DNA of 64,000 bases from CAZOOK01 sp964581385 (GTDB lineage Bacteria > Pseudomonadota > Gammaproteobacteria > Nevskiales > Nevskiaceae): assembly GCA_964581385.1 (NCBI GenBank), contig CAZOOK010000007.1, positions 105,808 through 169,807 on the forward strand, given 5' to 3'. Positions 52,772 to 62,048 of the stretch are shown piece by piece. The stretch's first letter is position 1, and every line of letters begins with the position of its first letter. The position numbers and the translations under genes were made by a program. The notes under the pieces are model-generated. The model searched no databases. It worked only from the letters and a program-made list of their open reading frames with translations, and was not told the DNA's origin.

Positions 52772-54082
52772 TCAGTGTCCGCTGTGAATCCTAATTGGGT
52801 CGTAATTTTGGTTCCCCACGCTTCGATAGTTGGCAACCAATTTTCTGACGCCAATATCGTCGGGATCGCGTTTGCAGTCCTCTAAACAGAAAAAGCCCAA
52901 ATAGCGCCGCCTGTCAATGATCGACAGGCGTGCCAGTCGCTTTTTGACTTGAACGTTGAAGCTGTTAAATCGCTTGTTCAGCTCAATGTCCAAATTTCTC
53001 ATCAGCTGATCATCTGAACAGAATGAATAGGTGTTGCCCCACCCCATGACTTGGTGGCCGGCGAAACTCAGAACATCAGCGTAGCTAAGGCCGTTCGCAA
53101 TGGCCTTCTTTGGATCGCGCAGGGCAGAGAGGGCTTCGCTGAATGTTTTTTCAACGCCGGAAAGTAGACCCTGGAACTTTGCGTCAGTAGGTCGCACCCG
53201 ATCACGTCTGATGTTGCATCCAAGAAACTCGAACTCTTCCGAAGTTGAGCCTTGGTCCGCCTTCTGACGCTCCAACACGTCTGACCCATTTGGATCGTAG
53301 GCATCAAGTCCCAAATCCTTCAGAATTTTCAGGGCATTTGAGAATGCTTTCTGCACGATGCCCTGATTTTTCCCAAACAGAATGAAATCATCGATGTATC
53401 GGATGCACGTGATGCCGCGGGAATTCAAAGCCTCATCGAAATCCTTCAGAAGAAAATTGCACAGGAGCGGGGACAAACTTGATCCCTGTGCGATACCAAT
53501 ATCACCTAACGGGAACAACTGAATATCGGCCCCAAATCTGTCGGCATCAACTAGCTCTGTGTCAGTGGCGTTTTTCAACAACGCCATGAATTGCGGATCA
53601 TGAATGTAGGAGCCAATCATCCGGAGCGCTGTTACGCGGGGCACTGCCGTGAAGAAGGATTTGATATCGGTGCGAACGTAGTATCCCAATTGTTGTGCGC
53701 ATCCCAGTGCTTTTTCGACAGCAGCAGGAACACCGAAGCCCTCTCCATCAACGCCGCCAAAATTGAAGCCGGCGTGCAATATTTTTGTTACCTCTGGAAT
53801 TTCTTGGACTACATCAAGGATTGCTCGCTGCACAATCCGACTGCGTACAGGAGCGATGACGACGGGGCGTTTCGATTTCTTACCTTTCTTTGCTAGCAAA
53901 GCGCCGCGTGCAGATTCGAATAAAAATCTATTCTTTCGCAGGTGTTCAGCGATACCAGGGATGGCAGATTCGGCGGCTTTCGCAAACTCCTTTACTTCAT
54001 TTCGCGTTTGAACCGACGTAGATTTCAACCCGTTCTCACGGACCTTTCCCCACGCGTGATACAGCGCAGCCTTTTTCCTCAC
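52772..54082 (-). CDS. reverse transcriptase, solitary
   Basis: 436 aa (from GTG 54080-54082). RT motifs in order: KRPVVIAPVRSRIVQRA near residue 71, motif A VRTDIKSFF with D139, QGSSLSPLLCNFLL at 199-212, and active-site YIDDF at 229-233, then a thumb/X-like C-terminal region (HQVMGWGNTYSFC). No endonuclease, maturase or protease domain. SSLSP argues against a diversity-generating RT. YIDD instead of YADD is a feature of group II intron-like G2L4 RTs; defence RT (DRT) or retron membership is also possible. The start overlaps an upstream ORF stop (GTGA); TTG 54139 gives 19 more residues. Confidence 0.9.
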   Translation of the reverse strand: MRKKAALYHAWGKVRENGLKSTSVQTRNEVKEFAKAAESAIPGIAEHLRKNRFLFESARGALLAKKGKKSKRPVVIAPVRSRIVQRAILDVVQEIPEVTKILHAGFNFGGVDGEGFGVPAAVEKALGCAQQLGYYVRTDIKSFFTAVPRVTALRMIGSYIHDPQFMALLKNATDTELVDADRFGADIQLFPLGDIGIAQGSSLSPLLCNFLLKDFDEALNSRGITCIRYIDDFILFGKNQGIVQKAFSNALKILKDLGLDAYDPNGSDVLERQKADQGSTSEEFEFLGCNIRRDRVRPTDAKFQGLLSGVEKTFSEALSALRDPKKAIANGLSYADVLSFAGHQVMGWGNTYSFCSDDQLMRNLDIELNKRFNSFNVQVKKRLARLSIIDRRRYLGFFCLEDCKRDPDDIGVRKLVANYRSVGNQNYDPIRIHSGH

Positions 54083-54342
54083 TCGGTAGAAAAGGGGATT
54101 CGACTTCCGGTGAGATTGGTTGGTGGGCCCCACTGGCAAGCTTCCCCGACCGTTTCAGAGCTATCCCCAGCAGGCGCGATGATTAGTCGGACCTGACCAT
54201 CACCCCGGAAAACCCGGCGTGCGGCGTCCTCGCTGAAAGCTGCGGCACCGCTATGCAGCCCACGCCCAGCTAAGACCAGAAGCACCGCGAGCACCAACCG
54301 GTCGAGCCATACGGCCCCGCCAGATCTGGCACGTTTTTGCAT
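54079..54342 (-). CDS. small membrane protein ORF coupled to the RT gene
   Basis: 87 codons from ATG 54340-54342 (GTG 54402 is also open): basic start MQKRARSGGAVWLDR, one hydrophobic segment (LVLAVLLVLAG), then RVFRGDGQVRLIIAPAGDSS encoded by the 118-base repeat, and a tail that runs to TGA 54079-54081, overlapping the RT GTG by 4 bases. After the repeat it departs from the sequence of the other copy, so it looks like the 5' part of a gene fused to the RT leader. Confidence 0.45.
   Translation of the reverse strand: MQKRARSGGAVWLDRLVLAVLLVLAGRGLHSGAAAFSEDAARRVFRGDGQVRLIIAPAGDSSETVGEACQWGPPTNLTGSRIPFSTE
54157..54274. repeat. 118-bp direct repeat, copy next to the RT gene
   Basis: Identical base for base to 54503-54620, same orientation, offset 346 bases. 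It starts 75 bases upstream of the RT GTG. On the minus strand it encodes the middle of a small protein. Confidence 0.97.
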
Positions 54343-54373
54343 GTGGCTGAAATCATCACTTTGGCCTCCAACA

Positions 54374-54620
54374 TTAATGTTTTTGACCTTCGCGGCAACC
54401 ACCTGCGGTCCAGCGCGCCCTCGCCCCGAAATAAAGCCCCGCGACCGTCCAGTGGGGGCCCATTACAAACCAAGCGCCGGTCACCATCGAAGCAGTCGGG
54501 AGAGAGCTATCCCCAGCAGGCGCGATGATTAGTCGGACCTGACCATCACCCCGGAAAACCCGGCGTGCGGCGTCCTCGCTGAAAGCTGCGGCACCGCTAT
54601 GCAGCCCACGCCCAGCTAAG
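54374..54620 (-). pseudogene. 3' part of the repeated small-protein gene
   Basis: From the distal 118-base repeat (54503-54620) the same reading frame as the coupled ORF continues through PAGDSSLPTASMVTGAW and HWTVAGLYFGARARWTAG to TAA 54374-54376. Stops directly upstream of 54620 show that its 5' part is missing. With the 54079-54342 ORF it makes one complete gene of roughly 105 codons in permuted order. Function unrecognised. Confidence 0.5.
54503..54620. repeat. 118-bp direct repeat, distal copy
   Basis: Second perfect copy of the 54157-54274 sequence. The copies bound 228 bases of unique sequence, so 54157-54620 is 1.34 copies of a 346-base tandem unit, which could recombine to lose one unit. 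Confidence 0.97.
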
Positions 54621-54958
54621 CCCTGTGAACACTACTAATGGTAGTCTATAGCTTGTCGAGGCACAATATATGCGCGGCGTGGGACTATAGGCGCGATCTA
54701 ATTCGCGTTGGAGTGAACTTGCGAGCACAACACTCGCTCCCCGTCAGCGGGTTCGAAATCTGGAGCCGCCACATAAGTCGTTGACCACCAAACCAAATAC
54801 CAGTGGCTAATCATAAGAAAATCTGATCGGTGATTATCAGCAGTATGAATGCGCGCGAAATGCTTTGAGTCAGCCCCGCTCGAAATTGATTTTATTTTAG
54901 GCAAATACTATCCCCAATAGAGTTTTCCGCTACCACGAGCCGCCCACGCGCCCTCCGG

Positions 54959-54964
54959 TATAAT
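54959..54964 (+). promoter_or_regulatory. -10 element for miaB
   Basis: TATAAT 27 bases before the miaB ATG, preceded by GG and no clear -35. The remaining DNA from 54621 to 54950 contains an ACTAC/GTAGT inverted repeat (near 54631-54645) and no gene I can support. Confidence 0.5.
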
Positions 54965-54990
54965 CGCCTCCCGCGATTCAGTACTTCCGG

Positions 54991-56372
54991 ATGCCCGACC
55001 CGTTGCCCCGCAAGCTTTACATCAAGACCTTTGGCTGCCAGATGAACGAGTACGACTCGTCGAAGATGGCGGACGTGCTTAAGGCGTCTCACGGGTATGA
55101 GCGTACGGATGATCCGGATGCTGCCGACCTGTTGTTGCTCAATACCTGTTCGGTGCGCGAGAAGGCGCAGGAGAAGGTGTTCTCGGAGCTCGGCCGCTGG
55201 AAAGAATGGAAGGCGCTGAAGCCCGGCCGCGTGATCGGGGTCGGTGGCTGTGTCGCCAGCCAGGAAGGCGAAGCGCTGGCGAAGCGCGCGAAGATGGTGG
55301 ATGTGGTGTTTGGTCCGCAGACATTGCATCGGCTGCCCGAGTTGCTCGAACAAGCGAGCCGCACGCACAAGGCGGCGATCGATATCCGTTTTCCTGAAAT
55401 CGAGAAGTTCGATCGTCTGCCGGAGCCGCGCGCCGAAGGCCCGACGGCGTTCGTTTCGATCATGGAAGGCTGCAGCAAGTACTGCACGTTCTGCATCGTG
55501 CCGTATACGCGCGGCGAAGAAGTGAGCCGCCCGCTCGATGACGTGCTCGCGGAGATCGACAGCCTGCTTGCACAGGGTGTGCGCGAAATCACGCTGCTGG
55601 GCCAGAACGTCAATGCGTATCGTGGCGCGATGGCCGACGGCACCGTCTGCGATCTGGCGCTGCTGGTCCACATCCTCGCCCGCTTCCCGACGCTGGGCCG
55701 CATCCGCTATATGACTTCGCATCCCGCCGAGTTCACCGATGGACTCGTCGAAGCCTTTGCCGTCGAGCCTAAACTCGCCGGCTATCTGCATCTGCCGGTG
55801 CAATCCGGTTCGGACCGCATTCTCGGCATGATGAAGCGCGGCTATACGCGCGCGCAGTATCTGGACAAAATCAGCCGGCTGCGCGACGCGCGCCCTGAGC
55901 TAGCGCTATCGTCCGACTTCATCGTCGGCTTTCCCGGCGAGACCGACGACGATTTTGAGCAGACGATGGACTTGATTGATCAGGCGCGTTTCGATTCCGC
56001 GTATTCATTCATCTACAGCCCGCGCCCCGGCACACCGGCCGCCAACCTCAAGGACAGCGTTGCCCACGAGACCAAGCAGATTCGACTTGAGCGCTTGCAG
56101 GCACGCATCCGCGCCTTCGGTGTCGAATTCGCGCAACGGCTGATCGGCAGCGATCAGCGCGTGCTGATCGAAAAGCCGGCGCGCAAGGGCGGTAACATGC
56201 TGGCGGCCAAGACCGAGTGCAATCGCTGGGTCAATTTCCCGGTGCCGGCCGGCGTCGCGCCCGACACGCTGATCGGACAGTTCGCTACCGTGCGCATCGC
56301 CGAAGCGCTGACGAATTCGCTGCGCGGACGGCTCGTCGCAGTCGAATCCAACGCTACACCAACCGTCGCCGC

Positions 56373-56376
<4 letters not shown>
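54991..56376 (+). CDS. miaB: tRNA-2-methylthio-N6-dimethylallyladenosine synthase
   Basis: Radical-SAM methylthiotransferase adding ms2 to i6A37. 461 aa: UPF0004 domain with C16 (TFGCQMNEYDS), LLLNTCSVREKAQEK near 48 and VGGCVAS near 86 (auxiliary cluster), radical SAM motif GCSKYCTFCIVPYTRG near 155, and C-terminal TRAM domain. ATG 54991 gives the standard start. First gene of miaB-phoH-ybeY, all coupled by 4-base overlaps. Confidence 0.97.
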
Positions 56377-57382
<1,006 letters not shown>

Positions 57383-57386
<4 letters not shown>

Positions 57387-57838
57387 TTCCCGTCAACCGC
57401 GGTCACGACATCCATGTCCAGCGGCGCGTGTCACCGGAAGGCATACCCGCGTCGTCAACGCTGCGCGGCTGGGCGCTGGTCGCACTTGGTGACCATTCAC
57501 CGATCGAGCTGACAATCCGTATCGTCGAGGAAGCCGAGAGCGCGGACCTCAATGGCCGCTTCCGCCACAAGCCCTGCCCGACCAACGTGCTGTCGTTTCC
57601 GTACGACGCCGAGGCTTTGGATGTGCCCGTGCTCGGCGATATCGTTATCTGCGCGCCTGTGGTCGCGCGCGAAGCGGTGGAGCAGAACAAGGAGTCGCAG
57701 GCACATTGGGCGCACTTGGTGGTGCACGGCACGCTGCATCTGATGGGCTACGACCACGAAAACGAGGTGGATGCGGAAAAGATGGAGGCCAAGGAACGCG
57801 AAGTCCTGGCCCAACTGGGATTCCCCGATCCGTATTGA
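57383..57838 (+). CDS. ybeY: rRNA maturation endoribonuclease YbeY
   Basis: 151 aa. Zinc motif HGTLHLMGYDHENE near residue 115 (three His) and NVLSFPYD near 69. Needed for 16S 3' end maturation and 70S quality control in relatives. ATG overlaps the ybeZ stop by 4 bases. It is normally followed by corC; here an antisense gene intervenes. Confidence 0.97.
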
Positions 57839-57903
57839 ACTCGCCGGCGGCCTGTCGGACTTGGGTGATCGTCGAGAGTATTTAGGCGCGTGAGGCGACA
57901 CGC

Positions 57904-59322
57904 TCACTTTTTCTTCAGCAGGAACACTCTGTGGAAAATCACTTCGCTGGAACTCGGCCGCGTTTCCGTTGATGGGTCTACGTAGTAGCGCGCGCTGACA
58001 TCCAAGGGATCGCCAAACGGCACACCGACCGGATTCGTGGCAGTGGGTTGCGACACCAGCAAGCAAACCCGTTCGCCCGTGCAGTCATAGCTGATCGTGA
58101 ATGCGTACAACTGCTTGTAGGTCGCGTATCGCGGATCGTTGGTGCTGGAAATTCCGGCCATGGTCAATGCGGAGCCGTTGAACCAAGCGTCGCTGACGCC
58201 CTCCACACCGACATGATAAAGATCGTTGATCACCGAATGGCTTACGTAGGTCGACTTGCCGGTGGCGACATGATTGACGCCGACGATCAGAATCTTATCT
58301 GCTGCGGAAGTGGGAACGAATCCATTGACGTCGCGGGTATAAAGTCCGTCGGGGTTGTCGACGTTGCATTGGATGCCGTTGTCGACGCAGACGTAGTTGT
58401 TGGTCTGGGTCAGAACAATGGTCTGCTCCGTGATGTTGTATGTGCTCCCATACTGGGCGAGCAGTTGCGTCACCAATTGATCGCGCGCGGTCGCGAGACT
58501 CGCCGACTCCTTGATGCCGTCGCCAGGAATCTTGCTCACCGGCGTCGGCAGAGCTAGCGTTGGCCGGCTATTCAATGCGGTGAGGTGCAGGTAGCGGACG
58601 GGCGCCCGCGCCAGATAGTCCTGCATCTGGTTCGGATCGTTGGGATACGCCAGGCGCATCAGGATGGTAAAGGTGTCGGTGGCCGGACCTGTTCCCATCT
58701 CCAGCGGAATCGCCGTTAACGGCATCGCGACGAGGTTAATGGCATATCCGGGAAAGCCGAGCCCCACGAACTGGGTGTATATCTGCTGATACGTGTTCTG
58801 ATCGGCCGTCATCACGAATACGGACAATTGCGTAAACGGACTCCTTCCGGCAACCGGCGATCCAGCCGTATTGATATTGGTGAAATTGACCGAATCGCCA
58901 AGGCTTTCGAACACCTGGACGACTCCCGATTGCCTGGGCATTTTGGGAAGACTTGGGTAATAGCGCGAGAAAATATACGGAGTAATGCCGAAATAACGCA
59001 TCGCCGGCGGCGTTTCCATAATCAGAACCAGCGCGTCCGTCTTCGCCATGCGCGTGGACAAACCCAGTCCATTGCCCATGAATGGGTAGCCGTAGGGGCC
59101 GTCAGGATTCGAGAAATAGCAGACTACGCCGGGCGAGAAACAGTCGGCCGGATTCAGAAACAGCCACGGAAATTCGGCCGTTTGATAGGCGCGGCTGATG
59201 CCGGTTTCGAACTGCTGCTTGAGCGTATCAAGCTGGGACACCGTCCATGCCGCAAACGCGGAGCACGACAATAGTGACAGCACCAGGAACAGGCATGCTT
59301 TTCTCGCCAATTTCATCTTCAT
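57904..59322 (-). CDS. secreted protein of unknown function
   Basis: 472 aa with a clear signal peptide (ACLFLVLSLLSCSAFAA). Mature part is Tyr/Pro/Thr-rich with repeated aromatic segments and four or more cysteines (CFSPGVVCYF, NYVCVDNGIQCNVD, YDCTGERVCL) that could form disulfides. No family recognised. It sits antisense between ybeY and corC, two genes that are normally adjacent, so it is probably an insertion into this conserved block. Confidence 0.8.
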   Translation of the reverse strand: MKMKLARKACLFLVLSLLSCSAFAAWTVSQLDTLKQQFETGISRAYQTAEFPWLFLNPADCFSPGVVCYFSNPDGPYGYPFMGNGLGLSTRMAKTDALVLIMETPPAMRYFGITPYIFSRYYPSLPKMPRQSGVVQVFESLGDSVNFTNINTAGSPVAGRSPFTQLSVFVMTADQNTYQQIYTQFVGLGFPGYAINLVAMPLTAIPLEMGTGPATDTFTILMRLAYPNDPNQMQDYLARAPVRYLHLTALNSRPTLALPTPVSKIPGDGIKESASLATARDQLVTQLLAQYGSTYNITEQTIVLTQTNNYVCVDNGIQCNVDNPDGLYTRDVNGFVPTSAADKILIVGVNHVATGKSTYVSHSVINDLYHVGVEGVSDAWFNGSALTMAGISSTNDPRYATYKQLYAFTISYDCTGERVCLLVSQPTATNPVGVPFGDPLDVSARYYVDPSTETRPSSSEVIFHRVFLLKKK

Positions 59323-59573
59323 CGGATGGCAGCTCGTTCAACTTGTACGGAACCGGATGTCCGGATTGGATAATTTCCCACAGAATTTCAGCGCCCCATA
59401 GTCGAACGGCTGCTATGAAAAACGGAATACACGCATTCAATCCTGACATCGGTCCAGCGTCGTCGCCAGCCGTCATCCGATACCATATGCTCTACACGTG
59501 ACGAACCGGAACCCGCCCGCGATTGGCCACGATGCTCCCGCACCGTAATAAGCACTCCCATTAAGAACATTGC

Positions 59574-60443
59574 ATGAACGAAGGCCCCAGTAGCCAGCCA
59601 GAACCAGAACCCGAGTCCCCAGGCGCCGGTTGGCTGCGCCGGCTGGCGCAACGTCTCGCTGGTGGCCCGCAGACGCGCGCCGGATTGATTGCCATTCTCG
59701 ATACCGCGCGCGAGGATGGCTTGGTCGACGCGGATGCGGCGGATATGATCCGTGGCGTCTTTGAAACCAGCCAGCTGCAAGTGCGCGACATCATGGTGCC
59801 GCGCGCACAGATGGTCGTGATCGAGCGCGACTGGCCGCTGGACGGCATCCTGCGCGCGGTCGTTGAATCCGGCCACTCACGTTATCCGGTCATCGGTGAT
59901 TCGCGCGATGAAATCGTAGGCATTCTGCTTGCCAAGGATTTGCTCAGATTCACGGCGACCGTGCCGGGCTTCGATGCCGGCACCTTCGAGTTGGCGCGCT
60001 GGCTGCGCCCTGCGGCATTCGTACCGGAATCCAAGCGCGTCAATATGCTACTCAAGGATTTCCGCAAAAGTCGCAACCACATGGCCATCGTCGTCGACGA
60101 ATATGGCGGTGTCGCGGGATTGGTGACAATCGAAGACGTGCTCGAACAGATCGTCGGTGAAATCGACGACGAATACGACGAGACGGAAAGCGCCCACATC
60201 CTCAAGCAGGACGATCGTCATTACCTGGTGATGGGCCTGACTCCGATCGACGAGTTCAACGAATATTTCAAGGCCGAATTTTCGGACGAGGAATTCGATA
60301 CCGTGGGCGGTCTGGTCATGCACGGCTTCGGCCATATGCCGCGCCGCGGCGAGAGCATCGCTATCGATCATTTCCAGTTCAATGTCCAGCGTGCGGACAG
60401 CCGTCGCCTGCATCTGCTGCAAGTCACACTGTCACAAACCTGA
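59574..60443 (+). CDS. corC: CorC/HlyC-type CBS-domain protein
   Basis: 289 aa (YbeX). Pair of CBS domains (residues 70-195; VRDIMVPRAQMVVIERDWPL and NHMAIVVDEYGGVAGLVTIED) and C-terminal CorC_HlyC domain (FDTVGGLVMHGFGHMPRRGE near 240). Implicated in Mg/Co efflux and ribosome-linked functions. A Pro/Glu-rich N-terminus (PEPEPESPGAG) precedes. Its stop overlaps the DUF4105 start by 1 base (TGATG). lnt does not follow. Confidence 0.95.
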   Translation: MNEGPSSQPEPEPESPGAGWLRRLAQRLAGGPQTRAGLIAILDTAREDGLVDADAADMIRGVFETSQLQVRDIMVPRAQMVVIERDWPLDGILRAVVESGHSRYPVIGDSRDEIVGILLAKDLLRFTATVPGFDAGTFELARWLRPAAFVPESKRVNMLLKDFRKSRNHMAIVVDEYGGVAGLVTIEDVLEQIVGEIDDEYDETESAHILKQDDRHYLVMGLTPIDEFNEYFKAEFSDEEFDTVGGLVMHGFGHMPRRGESIAIDHFQFNVQRADSRRLHLLQVTLSQT

Positions 60444-61723
60444 TGACGGCAAAAAGAGCGGCTCGCGTGGGGATCGCGATCGTCGCGTGTATTTTCTGCG
60501 CCCTGTCGATCGCGGCAATACCTGACACTGTCATCGCCAGCGAGATTGCCCCCGCCGCATCCACGGCTGCTTCGAATTCGATCGAAGTTCCCGACATCAG
60601 TCTGCTGACCTTCGGGCCGGGCGAGATCTACTGGGAACGGTTCGGGCATAACGCGATCCTCGTGCGCAACGGCGATGATGAAGACAACGCCGTGGCCTAC
60701 AACTACGGCCTATTCGACTTCAATCAGAAGAATTTCCTGATCAATTTCGCGCGCGGCTACATGACCTACCGCATGGCCGCAGACAGTCTGTACATGGATT
60801 TGCGTATGTACGAAGAGGAAGGCCGCTGGGTGGTGGTTCAGCATCTCGATCTCGAGCCGGCGCAACGGATCGCACTGCGTGATTATCTCGACTGGAATGC
60901 AAAGCCCGAAAACACGCGCTATCGCTATGACTATTTTCGCGCGAACTGTTCGACACGAGTGCGCGACGCGCTCGACCGCGTGCTCGGCGGCACCCTGCAG
61001 CAGCAGTTGCAAGGCCGGATGACGGCTACGACCTATCGCAGCGAAGCCGTCAGGCTGATGGCACCGGATTTATGGGTGGCACTGGCAATGGATGTCGCGC
61101 TGGGACCCGCAGCCGATCGTCCGCTTGATCTCTGGCAGCAAAGCTTTGTCCCAATGGTATTCATGGACGCGCTTCGCGGCATCAAGGTCGTAGCACCCGA
61201 CGGCCGCCAGCATCCGCTTGTCGATGACGAGAGGAAGATCCTTCGCGGCGATTTGCCGGAACCGCCAGTAGCGGCACCTGACCTGCGCCTGCCATCAGGT
61301 CTCACTGGAATCGCATTCGCTGGCATTTTGCTGCTGCTGGCCCGCATGCGGTATGTGCAAACGGCACGCGTGCTGCTTTCGACCCTTGCCTGCGCATTCA
61401 TGCTGGTTTGTGGCATTGGCGGGGTAATACTTGGTGTCGTGTGGGGATTTACCGAGCATTGGTCAGGCTGGTACAACGAAAACCTTCTACTTCTGAATCC
61501 GCTATGTCTTTTCTTGTTGCCCGGTTGGATCACCTACGCGCGGGGCGATATGCGTACGCAGCCGCGGATACAGCGACTGTCCGCCATCGTGGCCTTCCTC
61601 GCGGCGCTGACGCTCGTGCTCAAGCTGTTTCCGATGCTAGGGCAGTCGAATCTGAGTTGGATACTGCTGCTGCTGCCGCCGCATCTCGCGCTGGCACTGA
61701 TCGCGTGGCATCGCCGTAAATAA
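60443..61723 (+). CDS. DUF4105 family membrane protein
   Basis: 426 aa: signal-like N-terminus (VGIAIVACIFCALSIAAIPD), a periplasmic DUF4105 domain with YNYGLFDFNQKNFLINFARG near residue 86 and a Cys-containing NCSTRVRDALD near 170 (papain/NlpC-like nucleophile region), and four or five C-terminal membrane segments from about 288. Function unknown; peptidase-like activity is a family-level guess. Coupled to corC. Confidence 0.9.
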   Translation: MTAKRAARVGIAIVACIFCALSIAAIPDTVIASEIAPAASTAASNSIEVPDISLLTFGPGEIYWERFGHNAILVRNGDDEDNAVAYNYGLFDFNQKNFLINFARGYMTYRMAADSLYMDLRMYEEEGRWVVVQHLDLEPAQRIALRDYLDWNAKPENTRYRYDYFRANCSTRVRDALDRVLGGTLQQQLQGRMTATTYRSEAVRLMAPDLWVALAMDVALGPAADRPLDLWQQSFVPMVFMDALRGIKVVAPDGRQHPLVDDERKILRGDLPEPPVAAPDLRLPSGLTGIAFAGILLLLARMRYVQTARVLLSTLACAFMLVCGIGGVILGVVWGFTEHWSGWYNENLLLLNPLCLFLLPGWITYARGDMRTQPRIQRLSAIVAFLAALTLVLKLFPMLGQSNLSWILLLLPPHLALALIAWHRRK

Positions 61724-61816
61724 TGTCCGCAGGACAGCTGAGTACTTCGGCCATTTTCGCGCAGCGCCTAAAATCAGCTTCATCACGCGCGGAGAGGCGG
61801 CTCATGCTCTTGGCGG

Positions 61817-61845
61817 CTGGCATAGCCGCGCCGCATCGATATAAT
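61817..61845 (+). promoter_or_regulatory. promoter of the truncated tRNA-Pro
   Basis: CTGGCA (4 of 6 to -35) with a 17-base spacer before TATAAT (61840-61845). It fires 13 bases before the tRNA 5' end, so this tRNA gene was probably expressed before disruption. Confidence 0.6.
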
Positions 61846-61857
61846 GGCGATCTTTGT

Positions 61858-61896
61858 CGGGGCGTAGCGCAGTCTGGTAGCGCACCTGCCTGGGGG
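61858..61896 (+). pseudogene. tRNA-Pro(GGG), 5' half only
   Basis: CGGGGCG, TA, GCGC D-stem, CCTGC anticodon stem and loop CTGGGGG match the first 38-39 bases of tRNA-Pro with anticodon GGG (61892-61894). From 61897 the sequence (AAAGCC...) cannot form the stem, and no T-arm or 3' acceptor half is found in the remaining 2.1 kb. The break at the anticodon loop is a known integrase crossover position, suggesting an island junction. Confidence 0.75.
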
Positions 61897-61906
61897 AAAG
61901 CCCTTT

Positions 61907-61968
61907 CCGTCATCTTAATTAACTGATTTAATTATAAAAATAATCGAAATCAGTGGCGCATTTGACGG
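61907..61968. repeat. AT-rich inverted repeat downstream of the broken tRNA
   Basis: CCGTCA/TGACGG (outer) and ACTGATTT/AAATCAGT (inner), with ATTA/TAAT nearest the loop. It lies between the tRNA fragment and the 3' end of the Fic gene and may act as its terminator or as a recombination end. Composition is clearly more AT-rich than neighbours. Confidence 0.55.
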
Positions 61969-62048
61969 CAATTCGATACATTAAAAAACAACCACTTACA
62001 TACGCATGTTGCCAACCGTTTTTTGATCTTTTGCGTCAACGGATCGCG

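Noticed and set aside
52772..54620. Diversity-generating retroelement
   Set aside because: The RT has QGSSLSP rather than the SQ-type motif, and the two repeats are identical with no adenine-specific differences.
54735..54780. tRNA-like 3' end (GGGTTCGAAATC then GCCGCCACA)
   Set aside because: The T-stem does not pair and no acceptor or anticodon arm is found upstream.
59603..59620. Heptamer repeat in the corC start
   Set aside because: Only a single GAGTCCC unit inside a Pro/Glu-rich codon run; not an array.
61897..62048. Group I intron in the tRNA-Pro anticodon loop
   Set aside because: No 3' exon (GCAGG stem, T-arm) follows in the window and no intron core pairing was recognised; an integration break explains it better.
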